Assembly (NCBI GenBank): GCA_029555415.1
Contig: JAKPSI010000119.1
Location: 62,001-126,000, forward strand
Direction: 5' to 3'
Origin: Bacteroidota bacterium
GTDB lineage: Bacteria > Bacteroidota > Bacteroidia > Chitinophagales > Chitinophagaceae
Length of the DNA: 64,000 nucleotides
Position numbers and translations under genes: made by a program
Part shown: positions 45,800 to 54,811 of the stretch, piece after piece
Layout of the letters: each line of letters begins with the position of its first letter
Position numbering within the stretch: the first letter of the stretch is position 1
Notes under the pieces: generated by a model
What the model was told of the DNA's origin: nothing
The model's input: the letters and a program-made list of their open reading frames with translations, nothing else
Database searches by the model: none

Positions 45800-46297
45800 T
45801 TATACATCGGCTTCATTGAAAGAAAGTACCAGCTTATCGATACCAGCCGTGACCTTGCGGCAGGTGACGCCCGCTTTTTCCAGCATCATGCGGGAAGCCC
45901 GGGCTGCATCCGTTCCTTCATACTTATCGGAGAGATAAATGACCTCGGAAATACCGGACTGAATGATGGCCTTGGTGCATTCATTGCAGGGAAATAAAGC
46001 CGTGTAGATCTTACAACCCCGCAGGTCCATGCCGATATTGTTCAGGATGGCATTGAGTTCAGCATGACAGACGTAGGGATATTTGGTTTGCAGGAAATCG
46101 CCTTTCTTCTCCCAGGGAAATTCATCATCATCACAACCCATGGGTAATCCGTTGTACCCCGCACCAACGATCTTGTTCTTATCATTCACGATACAGGCCC
46201 CTACCTGCGTACTGGGGTCCTTGCTGCGACGGGCTGAAAGCAGGGCCACGCCCATGAAATATTCATCCCATGAAATATAATCCGCTCTTTTTTTCAC
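45800..46297 (-). CDS. dCMP/cytidine deaminase family protein
   Basis: This 165-residue protein has the zinc site CHAELNAI and [12 protein letters not shown] of dCMP deaminases, preceded by [29 protein letters not shown]. It turns dCMP into dUMP, the precursor of dTMP. The length and [10 protein letters not shown] insert match the ComEB/dCMP deaminase type rather than cytidine deaminase. Confidence 0.92.
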   Translation of the reverse strand: MKKRADYISWDEYFMGVALLSARRSKDPSTQVGACIVNDKNKIVGAGYNGLPMGCDDDEFPWEKKGDFLQTKYPYVCHAELNAILNNIGMDLRGCKIYTALFPCNECTKAIIQSGISEVIYLSDKYEGTDAARASRMMLEKAGVTCRKVTAGIDKLVLSFNEADV

Positions 46298-46379
46298 GTG
46301 CTGTTGATTTTAAATGAATAGTACTGCTCACGAATTTAGGGTATTCGCGGCATTAGCAGAATGAGATGAACAGGGATGA

Positions 46380-46769
46380 TCAGGTCCTTTGCCGGGCCGG
46401 TTTCCGCAGCATCTGCGCTACCACCAGTACGATCGCCAGCAGCCATCCGAGCGGATAAGGTAAGATGAGCAAAGCCCACCACCAGGAGAGCACCGCACCA
46501 TCACCAAATCCTCCCAGTGATGAAAAGAAGAACAGGAAGAACACACCGAAGATGATAAGTATGAAAGAGAAGAGGAAATTCTCACGATGCTTGTCATGCG
46601 TCATGTATGCAGATAAAGTAACGAGTCCGGAACCTGCAGCAATGGCGAAGGAACCTTCCAGCGGATCGATCACACCGGCAAGCAGTGCGATCACGCCAAT
46701 GAGAAAAAGTATGCGGGAAGTATTGAATGGTGTTGTCACAGGAGTTGTTTTACAGGGTTCATCGCACAT
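46380..46769 (-). CDS. Hypothetical membrane protein
   Basis: This 129-residue protein has four hydrophobic helices (about 19-35, 40-58, 67-85 and 95-121) and a basic tail RKPARQRT. No family is recognised. The start ATG at 46769 is followed by CDEPCK. Confidence 0.65.
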   Translation of the reverse strand: MCDEPCKTTPVTTPFNTSRILFLIGVIALLAGVIDPLEGSFAIAAGSGLVTLSAYMTHDKHRENFLFSFILIIFGVFFLFFFSSLGGFGDGAVLSWWWALLILPYPLGWLLAIVLVVAQMLRKPARQRT

Positions 46770-46832
46770 CGGTCTTTATCAAGATAGTGACTATTTCTGC
46801 CAAATGCAATGACAGGGATCATCCTTTCAGCG

Positions 46833-48779
46833 TCAGACGGGGCTTCCAGGCTCTTTTAATGGAGCATGGGAAGGGAAAAAGACGGTGAACAAAGCACCTT
46901 TACCGGCTTCATTTTCAACGGTTATCTCCGCATGATTCAGCCTGGCGAATTCGTAACAAAGCCGGAGACCCAGTCCGGTACCGGGTTCACCTGCGGTACC
47001 ATTTCTGCTTTGCACCGGCTCAGCGCTGAAGAGCTTATCCAGGACGGTATGATCGAAACCATTACCGGTATCGAGGACAGTGATCTTTATCCGATCCGCA
47101 TCATCTTTTTCCGCACGGATATAAACAACTCCGCCCTTGGGTGTGTATTTGATGGCATTGTTGACAAGATTGCGGATGATGAATGCCGTATGATTCTTGT
47201 CGGCCCATATATTACAATCATAACAGGTATCGATCGATAACTCGATCTGTTTAGACATTGCGATATCCTGATACAGGCCGGAAACCTCATACACCACTTC
47301 CGCCACACTGATCTTTTCCGGGACCGCTTCCGCGTTCTTCATTTGAAGTCGCGCCCATGTGATCAGGTTATCGACCATTTTAGTGGTGGTTTCTACCTGG
47401 CGGTTCAGTTCCTGACTGAGGCGACTGAGCTGATCCCGGCTGAGTTTATCCAGCTGGTTGGTCAGGATATTGGAGAAGGACCAGAGTGAATTGAGCGGTG
47501 CCTTGATATCATGTGATACGACACTGAAGAATTTATCCTTGTTGGCATTGAGTTCCTCCAGCCTCTTGTTCTGATCACGGATCACTGCTTCCTGATACAG
47601 CAGTTTATCGTATGAAGAACGAAGCTTACGTATGTTCCGGAACAGCATGACCAGTAATATCACCAGAATGAGCATGAATGCGGAAACGATGACCACGATG
47701 CGGTTACGGAGTTTCACCCTTGCCTGTTGCAATTGATTCTCCTTTTCAAGCTGGTTGTTCTTTTTTTCGATCTCGAACAACTGAATGAAACCAGCGGTCA
47801 TCTTATCTTTTTCCAGCAGTTGCTGCGCATTGATCTGTTCCTTCGTTGTTTTGAACTCGGCCATGATGGCGAGTGCTTTCTCATTCATATTACGGACCAG
47901 GTATTCACGGATCAGTTGCGTATACACATTCTCCACATAATCCGGCAGGTTATTGGTCCTGACAAAATCGACCGCATAGATGATCATCTTCAGCTCCTTC
48001 TCGTGAAAGCCTTGCCGGTCGTACACATTGGCGATACCGATCATGGATTCGATGGTCGCGATCTTTTGTGACTTCTCTCCCAGCGCTTTTGAGATCTCCA
48101 GCACTTTACCGAAAAAGATCTCAGCGGAGTCAAGCTGGTTCCTTTCCGCATAGATCTTACCCATTACTTTATAACAGGATGAGAGTACGGCAAGATTATG
48201 AATGGAGTCATTGATGACGATCGCTTTCCGTGTCAGTGCAAGACTGAGTTGATAGGCGCCGGTATAAAAATAGGTTTCACCCAGGTTGTGTGCCGTAACG
48301 CCGATCCTTTCAGGGATACCGAGTCGTGAAAAGATCTCGAATGCAAGGCGGTTGTTCTTGAGTTCTTCCGGACGGTTCTTGAGCTTGCGGTAAATATGCC
48401 CCAGTGAAATATAACAACTGGCGATACCCGCACTGTCATTCAGTTCCGTGAAAAGGTCCTTTGCTTTTTGCAGGTTATCCATCGTAAGATAGAAACTGCC
48501 GAAGTTGGAATAAGCGCTGCCAAGATTCCGGTAGGCGTAGGCTTTACCCAGCATATCATTTTCCTGCTGACTGAGTCGCAGTGCTTCCTGGCCGAAGTCC
48601 ACACTTTTGATCGGATTGATGAAGGAGATATCACGTGCCAGCTGATTCAGGAGTTTGATCCTGTCGGTCACTTTCATATCGTTTTTCCTGAGCACCCGCT
48701 CCATCGAATCGATCGGCTGCAGATGCGCTGTAGCTGCGGAAAAAAGGAATATCAATAAAAGGAGTAAGTCCCTCCTCAT
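46833..48779 (-). CDS. TPR-containing sensor histidine kinase
   Basis: This 648-residue protein has a signal peptide (LLLLLIFLFSAATAHLQ), periplasmic TPR repeats at about 30-320 (AYRNLGSAYSNFGSFY, CYISLGHIYRKL, HNLGETYFYTGAY), one membrane helix at about 357-377, a coiled linker, and a cytoplasmic kinase. The H box is VVSHDIKAPLNSLWSFS, the N box IIRNLVNNAIKYT, with DTGNGF and GTGLGLRL. Such TPR kinases are frequent in Bacteroidetes; the signal is unknown. No response regulator is next to it, so its partner is elsewhere. Confidence 0.92.
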   Translation of the reverse strand: MRRDLLLLLIFLFSAATAHLQPIDSMERVLRKNDMKVTDRIKLLNQLARDISFINPIKSVDFGQEALRLSQQENDMLGKAYAYRNLGSAYSNFGSFYLTMDNLQKAKDLFTELNDSAGIASCYISLGHIYRKLKNRPEELKNNRLAFEIFSRLGIPERIGVTAHNLGETYFYTGAYQLSLALTRKAIVINDSIHNLAVLSSCYKVMGKIYAERNQLDSAEIFFGKVLEISKALGEKSQKIATIESMIGIANVYDRQGFHEKELKMIIYAVDFVRTNNLPDYVENVYTQLIREYLVRNMNEKALAIMAEFKTTKEQINAQQLLEKDKMTAGFIQLFEIEKKNNQLEKENQLQQARVKLRNRIVVIVSAFMLILVILLVMLFRNIRKLRSSYDKLLYQEAVIRDQNKRLEELNANKDKFFSVVSHDIKAPLNSLWSFSNILTNQLDKLSRDQLSRLSQELNRQVETTTKMVDNLITWARLQMKNAEAVPEKISVAEVVYEVSGLYQDIAMSKQIELSIDTCYDCNIWADKNHTAFIIRNLVNNAIKYTPKGGVVYIRAEKDDADRIKITVLDTGNGFDHTVLDKLFSAEPVQSRNGTAGEPGTGLGLRLCYEFARLNHAEITVENEAGKGALFTVFFPSHAPLKEPGSPV

Positions 48780-49448
48780 GTCATGTTCGTTTTATAAAAG
48801 TGATGCTGAATAGCTCCGCCTGAAGAAAAGCAGATCATAAAGCGTGTATGCCAACGGCTGATCCCTGAAAGAATGAGGCCGCTTATTCAACCTTTAAAAA
48901 TATATAAAAATGTCAGCACCTCATTGTCAGATGCTACGCAACAGAGTAACTGGAAACACTTAAAGCCGCACAAAACTGGTATATATACTTAGTTATCACT
49001 TAGGCCGTTTACAGGTATTTATAACAAAGGGCCCTGGATGTTGTTCAATGTAAAATAATTGCCCTAAAAAATTGCGTTGCCGAAAACGTGTACGCTTTCG
49101 GGTGAGTATCAGCGTATACTTTTCGTTGCAGACATAACCAGCTTAATACTTTTCACACATTCAACGCCCGATATGTGTTCGGATACTTTTTTTATACGCT
49201 AACAGAACAAACACTTACCAATAACACGTTAGTGGTATTTTGATTTTGATCGTTCTTTTTTTCTCCGCAGTTCTGTATTTTTTCAGCCCTTTTCCTTCGA
49301 ACATTATCTACGAAAAAACTTTTGTTCATCAATCTGCATGGATTCTGAAATGCCTGTCGGGTATGGATTCGGGCAGATTAAAAGGATGAATGTTATGGCA
49401 AATCTGCCATTGTCACAGAACTTATTAAACTTAAACTTTACAGTATTG
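48780..49448. promoter_or_regulatory. 669-bp intergenic region, upstream of XRE gene
   Basis: No gene is seen. ATACTTTT occurs three times on the plus strand (49116, 49146, 49183), twice followed by CRYA or CG, and TATACGCT/AGCGTATA pair as an inverted repeat (49111 and 49193). Such repeats in front of an XRE gene could be its operators. The part 48890-48960 has only AT-rich sequence. Confidence 0.35.
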
Positions 49449-49673
49449 ATGAGAACAAAAGAAGAAATAGCAATAACGATTGGAAAAAAGATCAGAAGCC
49501 TCAGGACCGAACAACATTTGACAATTGAACAACTGGCTCTGGAAGCAGGTATGGAATATACACAGCTCAGCCGGATCGAACGTGGCAAGATCAACACAAG
49601 TGTATATCATCTTTACCTGATCTCAAGACCTCTTAAGATCAGTTTGTCCGAAATTTTTGAGGACCTGTTCTGA
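49449..49673 (+). CDS. XRE-family HTH regulator
   Basis: I start at the ATG at 49449, giving 74 residues that are one helix-turn-helix domain: ITIGKKIRSLRTEQHLTIEQLALEAGMEYTQLSRIERGKINTSVYHL. The longer frame from 49338 adds a segment without domain support. It is a relative of the element's XRE protein at 19336, but with AT-poorer coding. Targets unknown. Confidence 0.87.
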   Translation: MRTKEEIAITIGKKIRSLRTEQHLTIEQLALEAGMEYTQLSRIERGKINTSVYHLYLISRPLKISLSEIFEDLF

Positions 49674-49798
49674 ACCTTTAAAATTAAACCTATCCTTCAG
49701 TGCTGCCTGCCCGCCGGTAACAGCCCGGATATTCCATTCACTTTAAGGCCCGTTTTCCCTACCCCCAATGAAATCATCCAACTAACTGTTTCCTGAAA

Positions 49799-50299
49799 AT
49801 GATGCATTCCACAGTTCTTTTATTATCCCCCCTCCCCCATGAATCCCGGGAGCCGGTAGCTATCAACCGGATCACCGCTATTACAGTCAATAACGAGGCC
49901 CGCTTTATCCTGGAAACCGTCGCAGGTCCTGGTAATAGCCCTTTTCTGTATGGCACGCAGCATCGTAGTGAAAAGGAGGGCCAGGTTCGGAATTACCTTT
50001 CCCTGTATATCGAACATTCACACTCGAATCTGGCAGGACTGTATGAAAACATCGATATCAGCATTCAGATCGGCCATCCCGGGCAGATCGCTGACACTTA
50101 CAGTATAAATGACCTGCATCTGAATGATAGCCACGCGCCGGCAGACGCAATAAATACATTCCGTGCGGAAGCGGAGAGCTTCCGCTATACGATCGAAAAG
50201 AATAATCAAATGATGATCTCAGGCTCTTTCTGGTGTACACTGTTAAAAGAAGGTAAATCGCTGCCCGCCTCAGGTGTATTCAAATGCTGGAAAGTCTGA
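49799..50299 (+). CDS. Hypothetical 166-aa protein
   Basis: This is a soluble protein of no recognised family, with beta-rich segments (ITAITVNNEARFILETVAG, NIDISIQIGHPGQIAD, SGSFWCTLLKEG). It has an ATGATG start after the XRE gene and ends just before a strong terminator, which supports it being a real gene. It may be co-transcribed with the XRE gene. Confidence 0.65.
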   Translation: MMHSTVLLLSPLPHESREPVAINRITAITVNNEARFILETVAGPGNSPFLYGTQHRSEKEGQVRNYLSLYIEHSHSNLAGLYENIDISIQIGHPGQIADTYSINDLHLNDSHAPADAINTFRAEAESFRYTIEKNNQMMISGSFWCTLLKEGKSLPASGVFKCWKV

Positions 50300-50304
50300 A
50301 AAAA

Positions 50305-50333
50305 CAAGCCCCCGGACATGGTCCGGGGGTTTA
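50305..50333 (+). terminator. Terminator after 166-aa gene
   Basis: CCCCCGGAC and GTCCGGGGG pair perfectly around ATG, extended by a wobble pair and AA/TT. Confidence 0.85.
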
Positions 50334-50735
50334 TCTTGGCTTCGTTGTTGAATCGGTTTTGAGTTTCATGGGCGGAAGCCTGGTTTTTTTCACTGGATTG
50401 GATAGGATGATAAGAGAGCGGTCATTTTCATCAGGAACTGGATTTTGGTTTTTTCTGGTTTTTCAAAGGATCGGATCTGGATCTGGTTTTTCTAAGGATT
50501 GGATCGGTTTCTCAGGACATTGGACATTTTGGTTTTCAAAGGATGCTTTGTTGTTCGTTCTGAAATGAAGGTACTATGCACCATGTACCCATTCCAAATT
50601 TCAGGGCACATCATTTATCAATTCAAGTGTTTAACGGTGCCTGTATTCGGTAGGAATACTTAGTCCGTACGGCCCTTGTAAGGTTTCGTAAGATCCGCTG
50701 TAGTAAAGGATTTCGGGGCTGCGAGGCCTTCATAC
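50334..50735. other. Intergenic, GGATTGGAT-type G/T-rich stretch
   Basis: From about 50340 to 50570 the plus strand is rich in G and T, with repeated words GGATTGGAT, GGATCGG, TTTTCAAAGGAT (twice) and CTGGTTTTT. It has frames open by chance but no convincing gene. The rest shows nothing recognisable. Confidence 0.4.
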
Positions 50736-50829
50736 GACCTGCTGTAAGATAAATATGACAGCAGGTCTCTGAAACGGCTGCAAACAGGGACAATTCAATA
50801 AAAAAAACCCCGGGAAACGGGGCTTTTTA
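50736..50829 (+). ncRNA. Candidate small RNA 3' part with stem and terminator
   Basis: A perfect 10-bp stem, GACCTGCTGT/ACAGCAGGTC (50736-50745 and 50758-50767, 12-nt loop), is followed by CCCCG-GGAAA-CGGGG with flanking A and T runs (50803-50829), a good terminator. No gene ends here on the plus strand: the nearest one stops at 50299 and has its own terminator. A transcript ending here would therefore be a stand-alone RNA. Its start and function are not known. Confidence 0.35.
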
Positions 50830-51246
50830 TAACTCCTGTCGAATTGCAGATCACCATGTAGCCAGGATATTGAATTCATTCGTTCTTACATCGCCGGAAT
50901 AACTTACGGATGTTGATGATCGTGGTTGTAAAAATATCGCCTGTTGCACACAGCATATCATTTATCACCCTGTTTCTGAAATATTTCAGTGCAGCAAAGC
51001 AAACCAGTTACGTAGTATAGTGTATGAGGAAAGGTGAATGCTTATGCAGCGCCTGTGTATACAATGTGTCCACACTACATGTATCCGCTGCTGAAGATCA
51101 CAATGATTCTCATTAGCTGAGATCCGTCGAAAAACAATACGAACAGACCCTGGCCCTAAGCAGCTGCTGTGATGGCCGTCAAGTTTAATTCTGATACCCA
51201 TCATTGATTAAAAACAGTCACTGCTGTACCTTAATAGAGGCACGGA
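50830..51246 (+). promoter_or_regulatory. BON gene upstream region
   Basis: No gene is seen in this stretch. It contains the TGATACCCATCA site at 51192-51203, listed separately, and is otherwise without a recognised signal. Confidence 0.4.
51192..51203. promoter_or_regulatory. CRP/FNR-like site TGAT-ACCC-ATCA before BON gene
   Basis: A perfect FNR-type core (TGAT-N4-ATCA) lies 44-55 bp upstream of the BON gene. It shares form with three more sites in this cluster. Confidence 0.6.
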
Positions 51247-51939
51247 ATGACACATGACAAATTGAAAAATATGCGTATGGATCTTGACATACAAAGGGAT
51301 GTACAGGAACAACTTAGCTGGGAGCCCGGTCTTCCGAAGAAACGTATCACGGCTACGGTAAAGGATGGGATCGTCACCCTGTCTGGTATCGTGGAGACCT
51401 ATACCCAAAAACTGATCGCACAAAAGGCCGCTAAGAAGGTCCGCGGTGTGCGGATCATCATTGAAGATCTCCATATCGAACTCAACCCCGCACATATACA
51501 TAAGGACAGCGCGATCGCTTCCGCGGTACGTCAGGCACTGAAATGGAATAACCTGATCCCGGATAAAAAGATCTCCGCCCATGTGGAAAATGGAATGGTG
51601 AAACTGGAAGGCGAAGTGGAATGGGATTACCAGCGCGTCGCAGCCGTCCTCGCCGTACAACATCTGGAAGGTATTAAAGCTGTTTTTAACGCGATCAACC
51701 TGAAACACCGTACAGGCGGGGAAGAGATCAGAAAGAAGATCATCTATGCCTTACAACGTATGGCATCCATTGAAATGGACAATATAGAAGTGGACGAGAT
51801 CGGCGGGAAAGTGACACTGAAAGGTGTCGTTCGCTCCTTCTCTGAAAAGGAAGAAGCAGAAAAAACCGCATGGCAGCATCCGGGAGTTACCTTTGTTGAT
51901 AACAGACTAGAAGTACAAAGTACCCGGACCGGAGATTGA
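51247..51939 (+). CDS. Triple BON domain protein (OsmY-like)
   Basis: This 230-residue protein has three BON domains of about 65 residues, each with a helix-plus-strands pattern and a GIVTLSG/GMVKLEGEV/GKVTLKGVV core, near residues 10-75, 80-145 and 155-225. OsmY-type BON proteins bind membranes and act in envelope stress; they are usually periplasmic, but here no signal peptide is seen. A PLD gene follows after 40 bp and is likely in the same transcript. Confidence 0.9.
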   Translation: MTHDKLKNMRMDLDIQRDVQEQLSWEPGLPKKRITATVKDGIVTLSGIVETYTQKLIAQKAAKKVRGVRIIIEDLHIELNPAHIHKDSAIASAVRQALKWNNLIPDKKISAHVENGMVKLEGEVEWDYQRVAAVLAVQHLEGIKAVFNAINLKHRTGGEEIRKKIIYALQRMASIEMDNIEVDEIGGKVTLKGVVRSFSEKEEAEKTAWQHPGVTFVDNRLEVQSTRTGD

Positions 51940-51979
51940 TCCCGCCTCTTGCCTGTTTTCAACAGTAAGGACCTGGTAC

Positions 51980-53134
51980 ATGAAAACAACCTCACAGCCA
52001 TATGATGCATCCCTGCAGGAACCCGGCCTGCCCGTTCGCCTGATCCGCGGCGGTCGCGATTTCTTTGGTCTGTTGCTGGAACTGATCCGCAATGCCCGCT
52101 CCTCCATTCACCTGCAAACATACATCCTGCATGATGATGAAACCGGGTTGCTGGTCATCGATGCGCTGGAGGCCGCATCCGCACGCGGTGTGGATGTTTT
52201 TGTTCTGGCCGATGGATATGCATCAAGGAACCTGCAACAGAAAACGATCAGCAGTATGCGCATCGCCGGTATCCGCTTTCGTTTTTTTGAACCGCTGTTC
52301 CGCAGTCACTATTTTTATTTTGGCAGAAGATTACATCATAAACTCTTCGTGGCGGACGAACAATACGCGCTCATCGGAGGGATCAATATCACGGACCGCT
52401 ACAATGATATGCCCGGAAAGCCCGCCTGGCTAGATCTTGCACTGCTGGTTACCGGAAAGATCGCGGCTCAGACCGCTGCCCTCTGCAAACAGATATGGAA
52501 CAATGAACGCATACCTGAAATTAAACGCATCGAAACTTCGGACACCAACAAAGTGATGATCCGGCGTAACGATTGGGTCAGACGTTACAATGAGATCTCC
52601 GGCTCCTATATCGATATGCTCCGGCACGCAAAGGACCATATCACCATCATCTGCAGTTATTTTCTTCCCGGAAAGATCATTCGTCGTCTGCTGCGCAGTG
52701 CCGCACAAAGAGGTGTGAACATCCGCGTGATCACAGCAGGCACCAGCGATGTGATGATCTCCAAACACGCGGAACGCTGGATGTACGACTGGCTCCTGCG
52801 CAACGGTATCACACTGTATGAATATCAACCCGTCATTCTGCATGCCAAAGCCGCCGTATGCGATTCCTCCTGGTTCACACTCGGTTCTTACAACCTCAAT
52901 AATCTCAGCACCTACGCCAGTATCGAACTGAACCTTGATGTCCGGGACAACACAACAGCACAAGAACTGGAAGCCATGCTTGACAGGATCATTGCCGAAG
53001 ACTGCATTCCCGTTACCCGCGAAACACACCGCCATAGTAAAAATCCATTCATACAACTCATGCGCTGGATTTCCTACCATTTCATCCGCGTTATGTTCAC
53101 TCTTCTGACCTTCTACTTTAAACGCGAGCGTTAA
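51980..53134 (+). CDS. Phospholipase D-like protein (cardiolipin synthase-like)
   Basis: This 384-residue protein has two HKD motifs, HHKLFVADEQYALIGGINIT and HAKAAVCDSSWFTLGSYNLNN, of the PLDc_2 family, as in ClsB-type cardiolipin synthases. No N-terminal membrane helices are present, unlike ClsA; the C-terminal end is basic and hydrophobic. It would join phosphatidylglycerol-type lipids into cardiolipin. Probably in an operon with the BON gene. Confidence 0.88.
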   Translation: MKTTSQPYDASLQEPGLPVRLIRGGRDFFGLLLELIRNARSSIHLQTYILHDDETGLLVIDALEAASARGVDVFVLADGYASRNLQQKTISSMRIAGIRFRFFEPLFRSHYFYFGRRLHHKLFVADEQYALIGGINITDRYNDMPGKPAWLDLALLVTGKIAAQTAALCKQIWNNERIPEIKRIETSDTNKVMIRRNDWVRRYNEISGSYIDMLRHAKDHITIICSYFLPGKIIRRLLRSAAQRGVNIRVITAGTSDVMISKHAERWMYDWLLRNGITLYEYQPVILHAKAAVCDSSWFTLGSYNLNNLSTYASIELNLDVRDNTTAQELEAMLDRIIAEDCIPVTRETHRHSKNPFIQLMRWISYHFIRVMFTLLTFYFKRER

Positions 53135-53149
53135 AAGCATCATCAGGAC

Positions 53150-53161
53150 TGACCACCATCA
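53150..53161. promoter_or_regulatory. CRP/FNR-like site TGAC-CACC-ATCA
   Basis: TGAC-N4-ATCA, the same form as the site before BON, lies 98 bp upstream of the coiled-coil gene at 53259. Confidence 0.5.
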
Positions 53162-53258
53162 ATATTTTCAATGATGAATATTCTATCAGCCACTGCGGGC
53201 ATAGGATATCTTTACCTGCGATGAAAGTGAACCTTACCCCACCGCAAAAAGCGATGTT

Positions 53259-53645
53259 ATGGAGGAAATGAAACTAAAACAATTGCAGTATGAAAGTGAG
53301 ACCTGGAGCCGCCTCCTGATCTTCATGAATGATGAGATCATCCGTTTCAAAACCAGATTGTCTGAAGTTCTCCGCGCCGGATTCGATGACAGTATGCTCA
53401 ATGAACTGGAACATTTCCAAACCCATTTCCTGGAAGCGGACGAATGGATCATCCTGCTGCGTAACGAACTGGCCGAACTGAATATGCTCCTGATCAGGGA
53501 ACGAACAGGCGATGTACACCGGAATCATAATGTGGAATCAAAAACAGGCGTACTGCGCAAACAGGTCACCGGTGCGGAAGTCAAATTCCGGAAGTTGAAA
53601 GAATCTTTTCATGATTTTCTTGCAGACAAGATCCTGTATCAGTAA
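53259..53645 (+). CDS. Coiled-coil hypothetical protein
   Basis: This 128-residue protein is almost all predicted helix with heptad patterns (WSRLLIFMNDEIIRFKTRLSEVL, LNELEHFQTHFLEADEWIILLRNELAELNMLL). The start ATG at 53259 is followed by a GGAGG-containing ATGGAGGAAATG, so a start at 53268 is possible. No family is recognised. Placed among stress genes and ending in a terminator. Confidence 0.7.
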   Translation: MEEMKLKQLQYESETWSRLLIFMNDEIIRFKTRLSEVLRAGFDDSMLNELEHFQTHFLEADEWIILLRNELAELNMLLIRERTGDVHRNHNVESKTGVLRKQVTGAEVKFRKLKESFHDFLADKILYQ

Positions 53646-53664
53646 TACCATATTTCAACCTGAT

Positions 53665-53698
53665 AAAAAAAACCCCCGCAGTTATGCCGGGGTTTTTT
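53665..53698. terminator. Terminator between coiled-coil and receiver-CRP genes
   Basis: A/T runs flank CCCC...GC and GC...GGGG around AGTTAT, with one C-C mismatch, between convergent genes; it can serve both. Confidence 0.75.
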
Positions 53699-53700
53699 AT

Positions 53701-54759
53701 TTAATTGACCATGTGCTCCAGTTTGCCTCTGTCCAGTATCAGGATCTTTCCCTCCCGGATATCGATGATGTGGTGCAGTTTGAAATCGCTGAGTGTACGG
53801 ATGAGTGATTCCGTTGCCGTGCCGGCGATGGTAGCCAGGTTCTCGCGACTGATCTCCAGCTCCAGCGGCCCTTCCTTCATTTCAGGCAGACCCTGGCATA
53901 ATAACAACAAGGCATCGGCCACTTTTTTACGCAATGAATTATAGGCCAGCCTTAATAATTGCTCTTCTTTTGAAGAAATGTTCCTGGCCAGTAACCGGAT
54001 GAATTTCCGGGATACTTCAGGGTCCATATTCATCAGCTGTTCAAAATCCTCCCGCGGGATCAGCGCCAGTTCCGTTGGCTCCATCGCTTCCGCGGTATCG
54101 CGGTACAAGGCGCCTTCCAGCAATGCCACATATCCGAGAAAATCGCCTGGATGATACAGGTCCGTAACCAGTTCCTTCCCGTCTTCATTCCCTTTGTAAG
54201 CTTTCACTTTACCCTTCAGCACATAATACAGTTTATTCGGATGGTTGCCCTCCAGATAAATGACCTGTTTCTTCTTGTACCTGATGACCACTCTTCCTTC
54301 GGTCAGTGAACCCATCACTTCCCTGTCCGTACTCACTTCGGATGACCTTAAAGAACCTTCAGGTGCAGGCACCAGATCATGCCTGAGCGTATCGATCTTT
54401 TTCAAACGACTGTCCACCGCATTCAGCAATTCCGTAGCGGAAAAAGGCTTGGTGATATAATCATCCGCACCCAGGTCCATTCCCTTGCGGATCTCGGCAT
54501 GCTCTGTTTTTGCCGTGAGGAATATGAATGGCGTATTCCGCGTCTTTTCGTGCTTCTGGATCGCGTGCAGTACCCCGTAGCCATCCAGTACCGGCATCAG
54601 GATATCACAGATGATCAGGTCAGGTTGTTGTTCGATGGCCATGGCCAGACCTGCCTTTCCGTTCGAAGCCACAGCAACATGGTAATTCGACATTTCCAGT
54701 ATCTCCGCGGTATTGACACGGATATCCTCATTGTCTTCGATCAGCAAAATGTTCTTCAT
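53701..54759 (-). CDS. Response regulator: receiver domain fused to CRP/FNR-type regulator
   Basis: This 352-residue protein has a receiver domain at 1-125 (LIEDNEDIR, phospho-acceptor Asp52 in DLIICDILMP, FLTAKT, DDYITKPF), a cyclic-nucleotide-binding-type beta-barrel at about 150-265 (KKKQVIYLEGNHPNKLYYVLKGKVKAYKG, DLYHPGDFLGYVALLEG), and an HTH_CRP at about 275-350 (ISRENLATIAGTATESLIRTLSDF). The recognition helix has ESLIR, close to ETISR of FNR, so a TGA-type half-site is expected. It is downstream of a histidine kinase by 52 bp. The receiver replaces ligand sensing as the likely input. Confidence 0.92.
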   Translation of the reverse strand: MKNILLIEDNEDIRVNTAEILEMSNYHVAVASNGKAGLAMAIEQQPDLIICDILMPVLDGYGVLHAIQKHEKTRNTPFIFLTAKTEHAEIRKGMDLGADDYITKPFSATELLNAVDSRLKKIDTLRHDLVPAPEGSLRSSEVSTDREVMGSLTEGRVVIRYKKKQVIYLEGNHPNKLYYVLKGKVKAYKGNEDGKELVTDLYHPGDFLGYVALLEGALYRDTAEAMEPTELALIPREDFEQLMNMDPEVSRKFIRLLARNISSKEEQLLRLAYNSLRKKVADALLLLCQGLPEMKEGPLELEISRENLATIAGTATESLIRTLSDFKLHHIIDIREGKILILDRGKLEHMVN

Positions 54760-54811
54760 ATTCTCTTTTTTGTGGTTCCTTGATACAGGAACCGGTGAAA
54801 AGGAATGCTGA

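Noticed and set aside
50284-50568. 94-codon plus-strand frame after the terminator
   Set aside because: It spans a terminator and a G/T-rich repeat tract and gives a low-complexity, Phe/Ser/Gly-rich peptide.
53274-53528. Minus-strand frame opposite the coiled-coil gene
   Set aside because: It is an antisense shadow; the plus-strand frame has a good start, heptads and a terminator.
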